NCBI RefSeq assembly: GCF_014651715.1
Contig: NZ_BMXK01000005.1
Span: forward strand, 1 to 64,000
DNA from: Zhihengliuella salsuginis
GTDB taxonomy: Bacteria; Actinomycetota; Actinomycetes; Actinomycetales; Micrococcaceae
Length of the DNA: 64,000 nt
Reading direction: 5' to 3'
Within the stretch, counting starts at the first letter, position 1. Every line of letters begins with the position of its first letter. Below the pieces are notes generated by a model that saw nothing but the letters and a program-made list of their open reading frames with translations, was not told the DNA's origin and did no database searches. Below, piece after piece: positions 25,745 through 34,232 of the stretch. The position numbers and the translations under genes are program-made.

Positions 25745-25753
25745 GTTCTGTGA
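25745..25753 (+). promoter_or_regulatory. Nonamer GTTCTGTGA shared with the sugar dehydrogenase promoter
   Basis: GTTCTGTGA also occurs at 34131-34139, upstream of the exported sugar dehydrogenase. Here it lies about 90 bases before the first gene of the ebo-type operon, followed by TGATCA. Possibly half of a common ROK or LacI operator; weak evidence. Confidence 0.2.
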
Positions 25754-25843
25754 TCAACGTCTCATGTGGCCCGTCAGGGGCCGCCGCGGGGCGGGCCCGC
25801 CCGCTGCGTCGGAACGCAGAACGACTTCGAGGAGGAAGTTTTG

Positions 25844-26800
25844 ATGAGAAGGATCCACCCGCACCCGGAACGCTCCGGACGGAAGGCGGCCCGCGGCCTG
25901 GTGGCCGCGGCAACACTCGCCGTCGCGGCCGGCGCCCTGCTCGGCGGTCCCGCGGCAGCGGCACCGGCCACCGCCGCGGCCGCCGGAGATGCCGCCAGCC
26001 AGTGCTCCGGCCGTGGCATCCCTGCCAACAAGATCTCCATCCAGATGTTCAGCTACTTCGGCTGGGGCCGGGAGGCCGGCACCGAGGCAGTGCTCGCCGA
26101 GCTGGAGGAGATCGGCTACCAGAACATCGAACCGTTCGGCGGCACCTACGAGGGCCGGACGGCCGACGAGTTCCGCGCGCTGCTGGACCAGTACGGGCTG
26201 AAGGCGCCGACGTCGCACGGCAGCACCGGCGAGGCGCAGTTCGACGAGACGATCGCCTACGCGAAGACCCTCGGCCAGAAGTACATGGGCTCGGGCGGCT
26301 CGGCGTCGCCCGGCATCGGCAGCCTGGAGGACACCCTCGCCACCGCCGAGGCCCTGGACCGGCTCGGCGAGCGGTCGAAGAAGTCGGGAACCGGCAAGAT
26401 CTTCGTCCACAACCACCAGAGCGAGTTCACCACCCGGTACGCCGACCCGGAGACCGGCGAGTCGAAGAGCGCGTGGGAGCTGCTCGCCGAGAACACGGAC
26501 CCCCGGTACGTGACTTTCCAGCTGGACGTCCTGTGGGCGGCCGACGCCGGCGTCGACGTCGCGCAGCTCATCGAAGAACACGGCGACCGGATCGAGCTCC
26601 TCCACGTGAAGGACGGCCTCCTCAACGGGGCCGAGCGCGCCATCCCGACCGACGTCGGGGAGGGCGAGATCGAGTGGGCGCCGATCCTGGACGCGGCGCA
26701 CGGGAAGGTCAAGTACTACGTCGTCGAGCGCGACGGGGCGCCGGCCACCGCCGAATTCGCCGAGGACAGCTTCGACTTCCTCACCTGCTACTCCTACTGA
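25844..26800 (+). CDS. Exported sugar phosphate isomerase/epimerase-like TIM barrel, first gene of the ebo-type operon
   Basis: A 318-residue protein with an N-terminal export signal: basic start (MRRIHPHPERSGRKAAR), hydrophobic core VAAATLAVAAGALLGG and an AAA-rich cleavage region near residue 45. The mature part is a xylose-isomerase-like barrel (KISIQMFSYFG; GYQNIEPFGG; VHNHQSEF with metal-ligand His and Glu; FQLDVLWAADAG; ELLHVKDGLL; YYVVERDG). GAGGAGGAAG precedes the ATG at 25844. The next gene starts 49 bases after its stop, so it is probably transcribed with the ebo-type genes. A barrel outside the membrane suggests work on an exported or environmental sugar. Confidence 0.88.
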   Translation: MRRIHPHPERSGRKAARGLVAAATLAVAAGALLGGPAAAAPATAAAAGDAASQCSGRGIPANKISIQMFSYFGWGREAGTEAVLAELEEIGYQNIEPFGGTYEGRTADEFRALLDQYGLKAPTSHGSTGEAQFDETIAYAKTLGQKYMGSGGSASPGIGSLEDTLATAEALDRLGERSKKSGTGKIFVHNHQSEFTTRYADPETGESKSAWELLAENTDPRYVTFQLDVLWAADAGVDVAQLIEEHGDRIELLHVKDGLLNGAERAIPTDVGEGEIEWAPILDAAHGKVKYYVVERDGAPATAEFAEDSFDFLTCYSY

Positions 26801-26849
26801 CCAACGGTCGGGGAGCCCAGATCCACCACACTGCGAAAGGAAGAACGAC

Positions 26850-28100
26850 GTGGGCATTTCAGCCGAACAGACGCTCGGCGGCAACGCGGGCGCAACCGGA
26901 GGTCCCGAGGGGACCGGCCGGACCGGCATCTGGCTCATCGGGGCCCGCGGATCCGTCGCGACGACGGCGGCAGCGGGCCTGGCCGCCATCTCCGGCGGCC
27001 TGGCCCCCGCCACCGGGTGCGTGACGGTGCAGGAGCCGTTCGGCTCCGTGCGGCTGCCCGCCTTCGCCGACCTCGTCGTGGGCGGGCACGACATCAGCGA
27101 CGTCTCCATGGCCAAGCGCGCGGAGCTCCTCGTCGAGGCGGGCATGCTCCCGCTGCACCTGATGGAGTCCGTCCGCACGCAGCTCGACGAGGCGGACGCG
27201 CGGGTCCGGCCCGGGTACGATCCGGCGGCGGCGTCGGGATCCCAGGCGGACGCCGCGCGCCGGATGGCCCGGGACATCGCGGACTTCAAGGACGCCAACG
27301 GGCTCGAGCGCGTCGTCGTCATCGATGTCGCCTCCACCGAGGCGCCCGTCGAGCCGCTGCCCGAATTCACCGACGCCGCCCTCCTGCTCGAGGCGCTGGA
27401 GGACCCGGCGCGCGCGGTGCTGCCGCCGAGCTCGCTCGGCGCCTACGCCGCCGTGCTGGCCGGCTCGCCGTACGTCTGCTTCACGCCGTCGGCGGCCCTG
27501 GGCGTCCCGGCCCTGGGCGAACTCGCCGCCGGGCACGGCGTGCCGACGGCCGGGCAGGACGGCAAGACCGGGCAGACCTGGCTGCGCTCCGTCATCGCGC
27601 CGGCCTTCGCCGCCCGGGGGCTGCGCGTCCTGTCCTGGGCCGGGGCCAACCTGCTCGGCGGCGGCGACGGCGCCACCCTCTCCGACCCGGAGGCGGTCGC
27701 CGGGAAGCTGCAGTCCAAGAACCGCGGACTGCAGGAGCTGACCGGCGGCGCGGCGACGCCCCTGCACATCGACAACGTCCAGGACCTCGGGGAGACGAAG
27801 GTGGCGTGGGACCACATCAACGTCGAGGGCTTCCTGGGCTCCCGCCTCTCCCTCCAGACCACGTGGACCGCCTTCGACTCCATGCTGGCGGCCCCCATGG
27901 TGCTCGATCTCGCGCGCCTCATGGCGCTGGCCCAGGCCGCGGGGGAGACGGGGCACATCGGCGCCCTCGGCTTCTTCTTCAAGGATCCGTGGGGCAGCGA
28001 CGAGCACTCCTTCGCGGAGCAGACCCGGGTCCTGGCCGAGTGGGCGCAGTCCGCCAGCTCCCGCCTCCCGGCCGACGCGGGGAGCGGGGCCCGCCGGTGA
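26850..28100 (+). CDS. Inositol-3-phosphate-synthase-like sugar phosphate cyclase
   Basis: A 416-residue NAD-binding protein of the myo-inositol-1-phosphate synthase family. The Rossmann motif is WLIGARGSVATTAAAGLAAI (about residues 28-47). Family segments are AGQDGKTGQTWLRS, LSWAGANLLGGGDG and NRGLQELTGG. The second segment differs from the usual NHLGNNDG, so the substrate may not be glucose 6-phosphate. It probably forms a cyclitol phosphate in the cytoplasm. The GTG follows GAAAGGAAG and the stop overlaps eboC as GTGA. It stands where other ebo clusters carry EboD, a dehydroquinate-synthase-type cyclase. Confidence 0.85.
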   Translation: MGISAEQTLGGNAGATGGPEGTGRTGIWLIGARGSVATTAAAGLAAISGGLAPATGCVTVQEPFGSVRLPAFADLVVGGHDISDVSMAKRAELLVEAGMLPLHLMESVRTQLDEADARVRPGYDPAAASGSQADAARRMARDIADFKDANGLERVVVIDVASTEAPVEPLPEFTDAALLLEALEDPARAVLPPSSLGAYAAVLAGSPYVCFTPSAALGVPALGELAAGHGVPTAGQDGKTGQTWLRSVIAPAFAARGLRVLSWAGANLLGGGDGATLSDPEAVAGKLQSKNRGLQELTGGAATPLHIDNVQDLGETKVAWDHINVEGFLGSRLSLQTTWTAFDSMLAAPMVLDLARLMALAQAAGETGHIGALGFFFKDPWGSDEHSFAEQTRVLAEWAQSASSRLPADAGSGARR

Positions 28101-28987
28101 GCTGTGCACGCGACTACCTGGAACTCGTGCGCGCCCCCGCCGTGCTGACGGTCCTGGGCGACACCCTGGCCGGCGGGTCGGCGGCCGGCCACTCCCTGTC
28201 CGGCCGCCGGATCGTCCTGCCGCTGGCCAGCGCGTGCCTGTACGCCGGCGGGATGGCCCTGAACGACTACGCGGATCGCGGGGTCGACGCCGTCGAGCGG
28301 CCGGAGCGCCCCATCCCGTCCGGGCGCATCAGCGCCGGGCGCGCGCTGGCCGCGGCCTCCGCCCTGACGGCGGCCGGCCTGGGGCTGAGCGCGGTCGGCG
28401 GCGGCCGCCGTTCGCTCGCCGTGGGCGCACCGCTCGCCGCGGCGATCTGGTCCTACGACCTCGCGGCCAAACGGCACGCCGTCCCCGCGGCCCTGACGAT
28501 GGGCGTCTGCCGCGCCCTCGACGTCCTGATGGGTGCCGGCACCGCGCACATCCGCGCCGCCCTGCCCGCGGCCGCGGCCATGGGCGGCCACACGGTGGCG
28601 GTCACGGCCCTGTCCCGCGGCGAGGTCAACGGCACGGATACGACGACGGCGTCCGGTGCCGTGGCCGCGACCGCCCTGGTCTCCGCGTCCGTCCTCGCCG
28701 GGGCGCCCCGCTCGTGGCAGCGGGCGCTCCCGGTCGTCGCGGCCGTGTCGGTCTACGCCGCACGCTGCGCCCCGGCGCAGCTGGAGGCGGCGCGGGAGCC
28801 CGCCGCGCGGCACGCGCTCGAGGCGACGAAGCGCGGCATCCGCGCGATGGTCCCGCTCCAGGCGGCCCTCGCGTTCCGCCACGGGAACGCCGCGGCCGGG
28901 CTGGCGGTCGCCGCCGTCGACGTGCTCGGGAAGGTCCTCCGCGCCCGTTCCGCCCGGGGCGCGAACAGGGAGATGAGCGAGTCGTGA
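28097..28987 (+). CDS. eboC: UbiA-like prenyltransferase EboC
   Basis: A 296-residue polytopic prenyltransferase. The Asp-rich Mg-diphosphate motif is NDYADRGVDA (N56, D57, D60, D64), followed by ERPIPSGRIS, the signature of UbiA, EboC and homogentisate-type enzymes; a later loop has YDLAAKR. It probably transfers a prenyl group, perhaps from GGPP, to a polar acceptor at the membrane. GTG overlaps the cyclase stop, and its own stop overlaps the next GTG, so translation is coupled. Assignment to EboC rests on this family plus the neighbouring EboA, EboB, EboE and EboF genes. Confidence 0.85.
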   Translation: MSCARDYLELVRAPAVLTVLGDTLAGGSAAGHSLSGRRIVLPLASACLYAGGMALNDYADRGVDAVERPERPIPSGRISAGRALAAASALTAAGLGLSAVGGGRRSLAVGAPLAAAIWSYDLAAKRHAVPAALTMGVCRALDVLMGAGTAHIRAALPAAAAMGGHTVAVTALSRGEVNGTDTTTASGAVAATALVSASVLAGAPRSWQRALPVVAAVSVYAARCAPAQLEAAREPAARHALEATKRGIRAMVPLQAALAFRHGNAAAGLAVAAVDVLGKVLRARSARGANREMSES

Positions 28988-30498
28988 GCACCGGCGAGAC
29001 AGAGCTCCCCTTCGCCCTCGGGTACGGGACCAACGGCTTCACCGACCACCCGCTCCCGGTGGCGCTCGAGCTGCTGGCCGAGCAGGGGTACGGCGCCGTG
29101 GCGCTGACCCTCGGGCACCCCCACCTGGACCCGTTCGCCGAGGACCTCGACGCCCGGTTGCGCGGGCTGCGGTCCCGGCTCGACGAGCTCGGCCTCCGCG
29201 TGGTCGTCGAGACCGGCACCCGGTTCCTGCTCGACCCCCGGCGCAAGCACCGCCCCGCCCTGGTGGACGAGCACGCCGAGTCGCGGCTCGACTTCCTCCG
29301 CCGGGCCGTCGACATCGCCCGCGCCCTCGACGCCGAGTGCGTCTCCTTCTTCTCCGGCGTCCTGCCGGACGGCGTCTCCGCCGAGACGGGCTGGGAGCGG
29401 CTCACCCGCCGCCTGCCCGGCGTCGTCGAGCACGCCCGCGCCAGCGGAGTGGTCCTCGCCGTCGAGCCCGAGCCGGGCATGCTCGTGGAGACCGTCGCCG
29501 ACGCGCTGCGCCTGCGCGCCGCCCTCGGCGACCCCGACTGCCTGCGCCTGACCGTGGACATCGGCCACTGCGTGGTGGTCGAACCCGGCGGCGTCCGCGG
29601 CGCCCTGCTGGAGGCCGGGCGCCTGCTGGCCAACGTCCAGCTCGACGACATGCGCTCCCACGCCCACGAGCACCTGCCCTTCGGCGAGGGGATCGTCGAC
29701 CTGCCGCTCGCGCTCGCCACCCTCGCGGAGCTCGACTACCGCGGTGTGGCCGCCGTCGAACTGCCCCGCCACTCGTTCGACGCCCCGGGGCTGGCGGAGC
29801 GGAGCCTGGCGGCCCTCCGGACGGGGTGGGCCGAGGCGGAGCCGCTGCGCCGGTCGGCGGCATGGGTGCGCGAGAGCGCCGACTCCGTCGCCGCCGACCC
29901 CGCAGCCCTCGCCCGCGTCTTCGCGGCCGCGGGCCGGCACGTCGGCCGCGCCCCGCTGCACCCCGACGTCGACCCCGCCGGAGTCCTCTTCGGGACCGCG
30001 GACGACCGCGCCCGCGCCGACCTGATCCTCCGGCTCGGCCGCACGCTGGAGCCCGGCGACCTCGCCCCCGCGCTGCAGGAGCTCTACACCCGCGGCGACT
30101 CCGCCGAGCGGCGCGGCGTCCTCCGCGGCCTCGGCGCGCTCGCCGAGGCCGGCCTGCTGGAGGGCGACGCCGGCGCCGGACTGGTCGGCACGGGACTCGC
30201 CGTCACCGCCGACGCCCTCCGGACCAACGAGACGGGCCTCGTCGCCGCTGCCGTCGGGCCCTTCGCCGCCGCCCATCTGGACCAGCACGCCTGGCGCCAC
30301 GCGGTCCTGAAGCTCGTCTTCATGGGCGTCGGGCTGGAGGCGGTCGCCGGCCTGCGCGACCGGGCCGACACGGAGCTCGCCCGGATGGCGGAGGACTTCG
30401 CCGCCGAACGCCGCGCGGCCGGCCGCACCGTCCCCGCCGACCTGGACCTCCTCCTGCGGGCCCACGCCCGCTCCGCCACCCGTACGACGTCGTCATAA
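28984..30498 (+). CDS. eboA: Fusion of a sugar isomerase TIM barrel with an EboA domain
   Basis: A 504-residue two-domain protein. Residues about 10-290 are a xylose-isomerase-like barrel with metal-ligand candidates E161 (AVEPEPGM), D192 and H195 (TVDIGHC), H226-H230 and E259 (AVELPRHS). Residues about 340-495 are an EboA domain, recognised by NETGLVAAAVGPFAAAHLDQ, then WRHAVLKLVFMGVGLEAVAGL and a charged DTELARMAEDFAAERRAAGR tail. EboA alone is usually about 200-250 residues. The fusion implies the barrel works in the same complex or step. GTG start overlaps the eboC stop. Confidence 0.82.
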   Translation: MSTGETELPFALGYGTNGFTDHPLPVALELLAEQGYGAVALTLGHPHLDPFAEDLDARLRGLRSRLDELGLRVVVETGTRFLLDPRRKHRPALVDEHAESRLDFLRRAVDIARALDAECVSFFSGVLPDGVSAETGWERLTRRLPGVVEHARASGVVLAVEPEPGMLVETVADALRLRAALGDPDCLRLTVDIGHCVVVEPGGVRGALLEAGRLLANVQLDDMRSHAHEHLPFGEGIVDLPLALATLAELDYRGVAAVELPRHSFDAPGLAERSLAALRTGWAEAEPLRRSAAWVRESADSVAADPAALARVFAAAGRHVGRAPLHPDVDPAGVLFGTADDRARADLILRLGRTLEPGDLAPALQELYTRGDSAERRGVLRGLGALAEAGLLEGDAGAGLVGTGLAVTADALRTNETGLVAAAVGPFAAAHLDQHAWRHAVLKLVFMGVGLEAVAGLRDRADTELARMAEDFAAERRAAGRTVPADLDLLLRAHARSATRTTSS

Positions 30499-30509
30499 GA
30501 AGGAACCGC

Positions 30510-31388
30510 ATGCGCATCTTCGACCCGCACATCCACATGACCAGCCGCACCACAGGCGACTACGAGGCCCTCTACGCGTCGGGCGTCCGCGCCCTCGTGG
30601 AGCCGGCGTTCTGGCTGGGGCAGCCGCGGACCAGCGTCGGCTCCTTCATCGACTACTTCGACTCGCTCCTGGGGTGGGAGCGGTTCCGCGCCGCGCAGTT
30701 CGGGATCCGGCACCACGCGACGATCGCCCTGAACCCCAAGGAGGCCAACGACCCGCGCTGCGTCCCGGTCCTCGACGAGCTGCCGCGCTACCTGGTGAAG
30801 GAGGGGGTCGTCGCCGTCGGCGAGATCGGCTACGACTCCATGACGCCGGCCGAGGACGCGGCGTTCAGCCGCCAGCTCGAACTCGCCCAGGAGTACTCGC
30901 TGCCCGTGATGGTGCACACCCCGCACCGGGAGAAGCTGGCGGGCACCCACCGGACCCTCGACGTCGTCCGGGAGTCGGGCGCGGCACCGGAGACGGTCCT
31001 GGTGGACCACCTCAACGAGACCAACATCGAGATCGTCAAGGACGCCGGGGCCTGGATGGGCTTCTCCATCTACCCGGACACCAAGATGGACGAGACGCGG
31101 ATGGTCGCCCTCCTGCAGCGCTACGGGACCGAGCGGATCCTGGTCAACTCCGCGGCCGACTGGGGCCGGTCCGACCCGCTGAAGACGCGGCGCACCGCCG
31201 ACGCCATGCTGGCCGCCGGCTTTTCGGACGACGACGTCGAGCAGGTCCTCTGGCGGAACCCCGTCGAGTTCTACGGGCAGAGCGGCCAGCTGATCCTCGA
31301 CCCCATCCCCGGGTTCGACGAGTCGGGGTTCCCGGACCCGGGCGCCGGCTTCGAGGGCAACTCCGTCCTGCGCGGGGCGCGCGCCTGA
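30510..31388 (+). CDS. eboB: TatD-type metal-dependent hydrolase EboB
   Basis: A 292-residue amidohydrolase-fold protein. Metal ligands are H7 and H9 (FDPHIHM), E105 (VGEIGYDS), H136 (VMVHTPH), H167 (VDHLNE) and D217 (SAADWG), all present, so it should be active. In ebo clusters the EboB role is unknown; hydrolysis of a phosphoester or lactone-like intermediate is possible. AAGAAGGAACC precedes the ATG, 11 bases after the EboA fusion. It overlaps the next start by one base. Confidence 0.87.
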   Translation: MRIFDPHIHMTSRTTGDYEALYASGVRALVEPAFWLGQPRTSVGSFIDYFDSLLGWERFRAAQFGIRHHATIALNPKEANDPRCVPVLDELPRYLVKEGVVAVGEIGYDSMTPAEDAAFSRQLELAQEYSLPVMVHTPHREKLAGTHRTLDVVRESGAAPETVLVDHLNETNIEIVKDAGAWMGFSIYPDTKMDETRMVALLQRYGTERILVNSAADWGRSDPLKTRRTADAMLAAGFSDDDVEQVLWRNPVEFYGQSGQLILDPIPGFDESGFPDPGAGFEGNSVLRGARA

Positions 31389-32512
31389 TGCTCCTGTCCT
31401 ACTGCACCAACGTCCACCCCGCCGAGGACCTCGAGGGCGTGGTCCGCCAGCTCCGCGAGTACGCCGGGCCCATCCGGCGCGCCGCGGGACTGGACGCGCT
31501 CGGCGTCGGGCTGTGGATCCCCGCCGGGCTCGCCCGCCGGCTCGCCGCCGGCGCGGAGGACCGGGAGGTCCTGCGCGGGGTTCTCGAGGCGGAGGGCCTG
31601 GTCCTGCACACGGTCAACGCGTTCCCCTACGGGGGCTTCCACGACGACGTCGTCAAGCACGCCGTCTACCGGCCCACCTGGGCCGAGCGGGCGCGGCTCG
31701 ACTACACCCTGGACTGCGCCGAGGTGCTCGCGGCGCTGCTGCCCGAGGGCGCCGACGGTTCCATCTCCACCGTCCCGCTGGCCTGGCGGGAGCCGTGGAC
31801 CGAGGAGGACGACGACGCGGCCACCGCCGCGTTCGCCGAGCTGGGCGCGCGCCTGCGCCAGCTGCGGGAGCGTACCGGGCGGACCGTCCGCGTGGCCGTC
31901 GAGCCGGAGCCGGGGTGCGTGCTGGACACCGTGTCCGACGTCGTCGGCTGGCTGGGCGCCCGCGTGGACCGCGGCATCGACCCCGGGTTCGTGGGGCTGT
32001 GCGTGGACGCCTGCCACCTGGCGGTCTCCTTCGCGGACCCGGCGGACGCCGTCGCGGAGATCGACGCCGCCGGACTGCGAATCGTCAAGGTGCAGGCGTC
32101 GGCCGCGCTGCACGTGGGCGACCCGCGCGACCCGGAGGCCCGTGCCGCGCTCGAGCGCTTCGTGGAACCGCGCTACCTCCACCAGGTGCGCGAGTCCGGC
32201 GAATCCGGCGTGCTCGCCGCCGACGACCTCGACGCCGCGCTCGCCGGGCTGCCCGGGGAGGGGCCGTGGCGGGTGCACTTCCACATCCCGCTGCACCACG
32301 TGCCCGCGCAACCCCTGGAGACCACCGCCGGCGTGCTCCGCCGCACCGTCGCCGAGGTCGCCCGCCTGTCCTACGCCCGCGACGTCCACCTCGACGTCGA
32401 GACCTACACCTGGAGCGTCCTGCCCGGAGCGGCCGTGGGGATCGTCGACGGAGTCGCGGCCGAGCTCGGCTGGGCGCGCTCCCACCTGCTCGCCCCCGCA
32501 CCGGCCGGGTGA
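31388..32512 (+). CDS. eboE: Metabolite traffic protein EboE (xylose-isomerase-like barrel)
   Basis: A 374-residue TIM barrel of the EboE family. The start LLSYCTNVHPAEDLEGVV is characteristic. Then come VNAFPYGGFHDDVVKHAVYRPTW, VAVEPEPGCVLDT (metal Glu), LCVDACHLAVSF (Asp and His) and VHFHIPLHHVP, and an ending YARDVHLDVETYTWSVLP. The conserved metal site suggests a real isomerase or lyase acting on a cyclitol or sugar conjugate. It begins with an ATG overlapping the eboB stop by one base. Confidence 0.88.
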   Translation: MLLSYCTNVHPAEDLEGVVRQLREYAGPIRRAAGLDALGVGLWIPAGLARRLAAGAEDREVLRGVLEAEGLVLHTVNAFPYGGFHDDVVKHAVYRPTWAERARLDYTLDCAEVLAALLPEGADGSISTVPLAWREPWTEEDDDAATAAFAELGARLRQLRERTGRTVRVAVEPEPGCVLDTVSDVVGWLGARVDRGIDPGFVGLCVDACHLAVSFADPADAVAEIDAAGLRIVKVQASAALHVGDPRDPEARAALERFVEPRYLHQVRESGESGVLAADDLDAALAGLPGEGPWRVHFHIPLHHVPAQPLETTAGVLRRTVAEVARLSYARDVHLDVETYTWSVLPGAAVGIVDGVAAELGWARSHLLAPAPAG

Positions 32513-32568
32513 CGGCGGACCCGCCGGCCCCACCCCACGACCGCCCCCACCGAACCGGAGGAAGACCC

Positions 32569-33996
32569 GTGAAACCCGTACTGCTGCTCAACGTCGTCGG
32601 ACTGACCGCCCGCGCCCTGCGCGACATGCCGCGCCTGTCCCGGCTCGCCGGGCAGGGGTGGTCCGCGGAACTGGCGACCGTCCTGCCGGCGGTGACGTGC
32701 TCGGTGCAGTCCACGATGCTCACCGGGCTGTCCCCGGCGCAGCACGGGATCGTCGGCAACGGCTGGTACTTCCGCGACCTGGGCGAGGTCTTCCTCTGGC
32801 GCCAGCACAACCGGCTGGTCGGCGGCGAGAAGCTCTGGGAGGCCGCCCGCGCCCAGGACCCCTCCTACCGCTCCGGCAACATCTGCTGGTGGTACGCGAT
32901 GGGCATGAGCACGGACCTGACCGTCACGCCCCGGCCGGTCTACCACGCCGACGGCCGCAAGTCCCCGGACGCGTACATGCGCCCGCCGGAGCTGCACGAC
33001 GAGCTGGTGGGGCGCTTCGGCGAATTCCCCCTGTTCCAGTACTGGGGGCCCACCGCCGCCATCCGCTCGAGCCGCTGGATCGCGGAGTCCACCCGGCACG
33101 TCATGCGGACCCAGCGGCCGGACCTGCTCATGGCCTACGTGCCGCACCTGGACTACGACCTGCAGCGGTTCGGCCCGTGCTCGCCGCAGGCGACGCAGGC
33201 AGCCGCCGACCTGGACGCCGCGCTGACGCCGCTGCTCGACGAGGCCGAGGAGCGGGGCTACTCCGTGGTCGTCGTCGCCGAGTACGGGATCGAGGACGCG
33301 CGCCGGCCGGTGGACATCAACCGGGTCCTGCGCGCCGAGGGGCTGTTGGAGGTCTACGTGCAGGACGGACGGGAGCAGCTGGATCCGTGGACGTCCCGGG
33401 CGTTCGCCGTCGCCGACCACCAGGCGGCCCACGTGTACGTCTCCGACCCGGCGGACGTGGACCGGGTGGCCGCGCTCCTGCGGTCGGTCGACGGGGTGGA
33501 CGAGGTCCTCGACCGCGAGGCGCAGGCTGCGTACGGGCTCGACCACGAACGCGCGGGGGAGCTCGTCGTGGTGGCCGAGCCCGGGGCGTGGTTCACCTAC
33601 TACTTCTGGCTCGACGACGACGCCGCACCCGAGTACGCCCGCGGCGTCGACATCCACCGCAAGCCGGGCTACGACCCGGCCGAGCTCTTCTTCGACCCCG
33701 CGGACCGGCTCGCCAAAGCCAAGGCCGGGTTGAACCTGGTCAAGAAGAAGGCGGGACTGAGATACGCGATGAGCACCGTCCCGCTCGACCCCTCGCACGT
33801 GCGCGGCACCCACGGCCGGCTGCCCGACTCGTCCGAGGGCACGCCCCTGATCCTCGCCTCCGACCACCGGATCCCCGCCTCGGTCGCGGCGCTCGTCGAC
33901 GGGGGCCGGCAGGTCCCGGCGGCGGCCGTGAAGGGACTCGTCCTCGAGACCCAGGGGCTCCACAGCCAATCCGGCAGCACACGTGCGTACCGCTGA
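32569..33996 (+). CDS. eboF: Alkaline-phosphatase-superfamily phosphodiesterase EboF
   Basis: A 475-residue nucleotide pyrophosphatase/phosphodiesterase-like enzyme without signal peptide. The nucleophile is probably T43 in LPAVTCSVQSTMLTG. Metal sites appear in YVPHLDYDLQR, VVAEYGIEDA (in place of the usual SDHG), AVADHQAAH and GTHGRLP. It probably splits a phosphodiester or diphosphate bond, for example in a prenyl- or nucleotide-linked intermediate. The GTG has GGAGGAAG before it, 56 bases after eboE. It is the last gene of the operon; no clear terminator follows. Confidence 0.87.
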   Translation: MKPVLLLNVVGLTARALRDMPRLSRLAGQGWSAELATVLPAVTCSVQSTMLTGLSPAQHGIVGNGWYFRDLGEVFLWRQHNRLVGGEKLWEAARAQDPSYRSGNICWWYAMGMSTDLTVTPRPVYHADGRKSPDAYMRPPELHDELVGRFGEFPLFQYWGPTAAIRSSRWIAESTRHVMRTQRPDLLMAYVPHLDYDLQRFGPCSPQATQAAADLDAALTPLLDEAEERGYSVVVVAEYGIEDARRPVDINRVLRAEGLLEVYVQDGREQLDPWTSRAFAVADHQAAHVYVSDPADVDRVAALLRSVDGVDEVLDREAQAAYGLDHERAGELVVVAEPGAWFTYYFWLDDDAAPEYARGVDIHRKPGYDPAELFFDPADRLAKAKAGLNLVKKKAGLRYAMSTVPLDPSHVRGTHGRLPDSSEGTPLILASDHRIPASVAALVDGGRQVPAAAVKGLVLETQGLHSQSGSTRAYR

Positions 33997-34123
33997 GAAA
34001 GCCACGACTGACCTATTTTAGAGTTTCAAACAACTTAGAGCGCAGGCTGGCGAGATTCCCTCACTGGCTTTTATTGGCGCGCCCACTGGGGCCGGTAACG
34101 GGTGGGCCATTCTGGCGATTCGC

Positions 34124-34171
34124 CTAGTTTGTTCTGTGAAACCACTAGTAATTTGTGGGCTGTCCCACTAG
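34124..34171 (+). promoter_or_regulatory. Palindrome and CCACTAG repeats before the sugar dehydrogenase gene
   Basis: CTAGT (34124-34128) and ACTAG (34144-34148) frame an AT-rich core that contains GTTCTGTGA. CCACTAG then recurs at 34165-34171, 23 bases after its first copy. The 236-base gap here is markedly AT-rich for this genome. A ROK or LacI operator is plausible; the regulator is not known. Confidence 0.35.
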
Positions 34172-34232
34172 CGTGGCGAGTGACCCCGAATCCGGCTGGC
34201 CCGGGTCCTCGACGACGAGAAGAAAGCGAACA

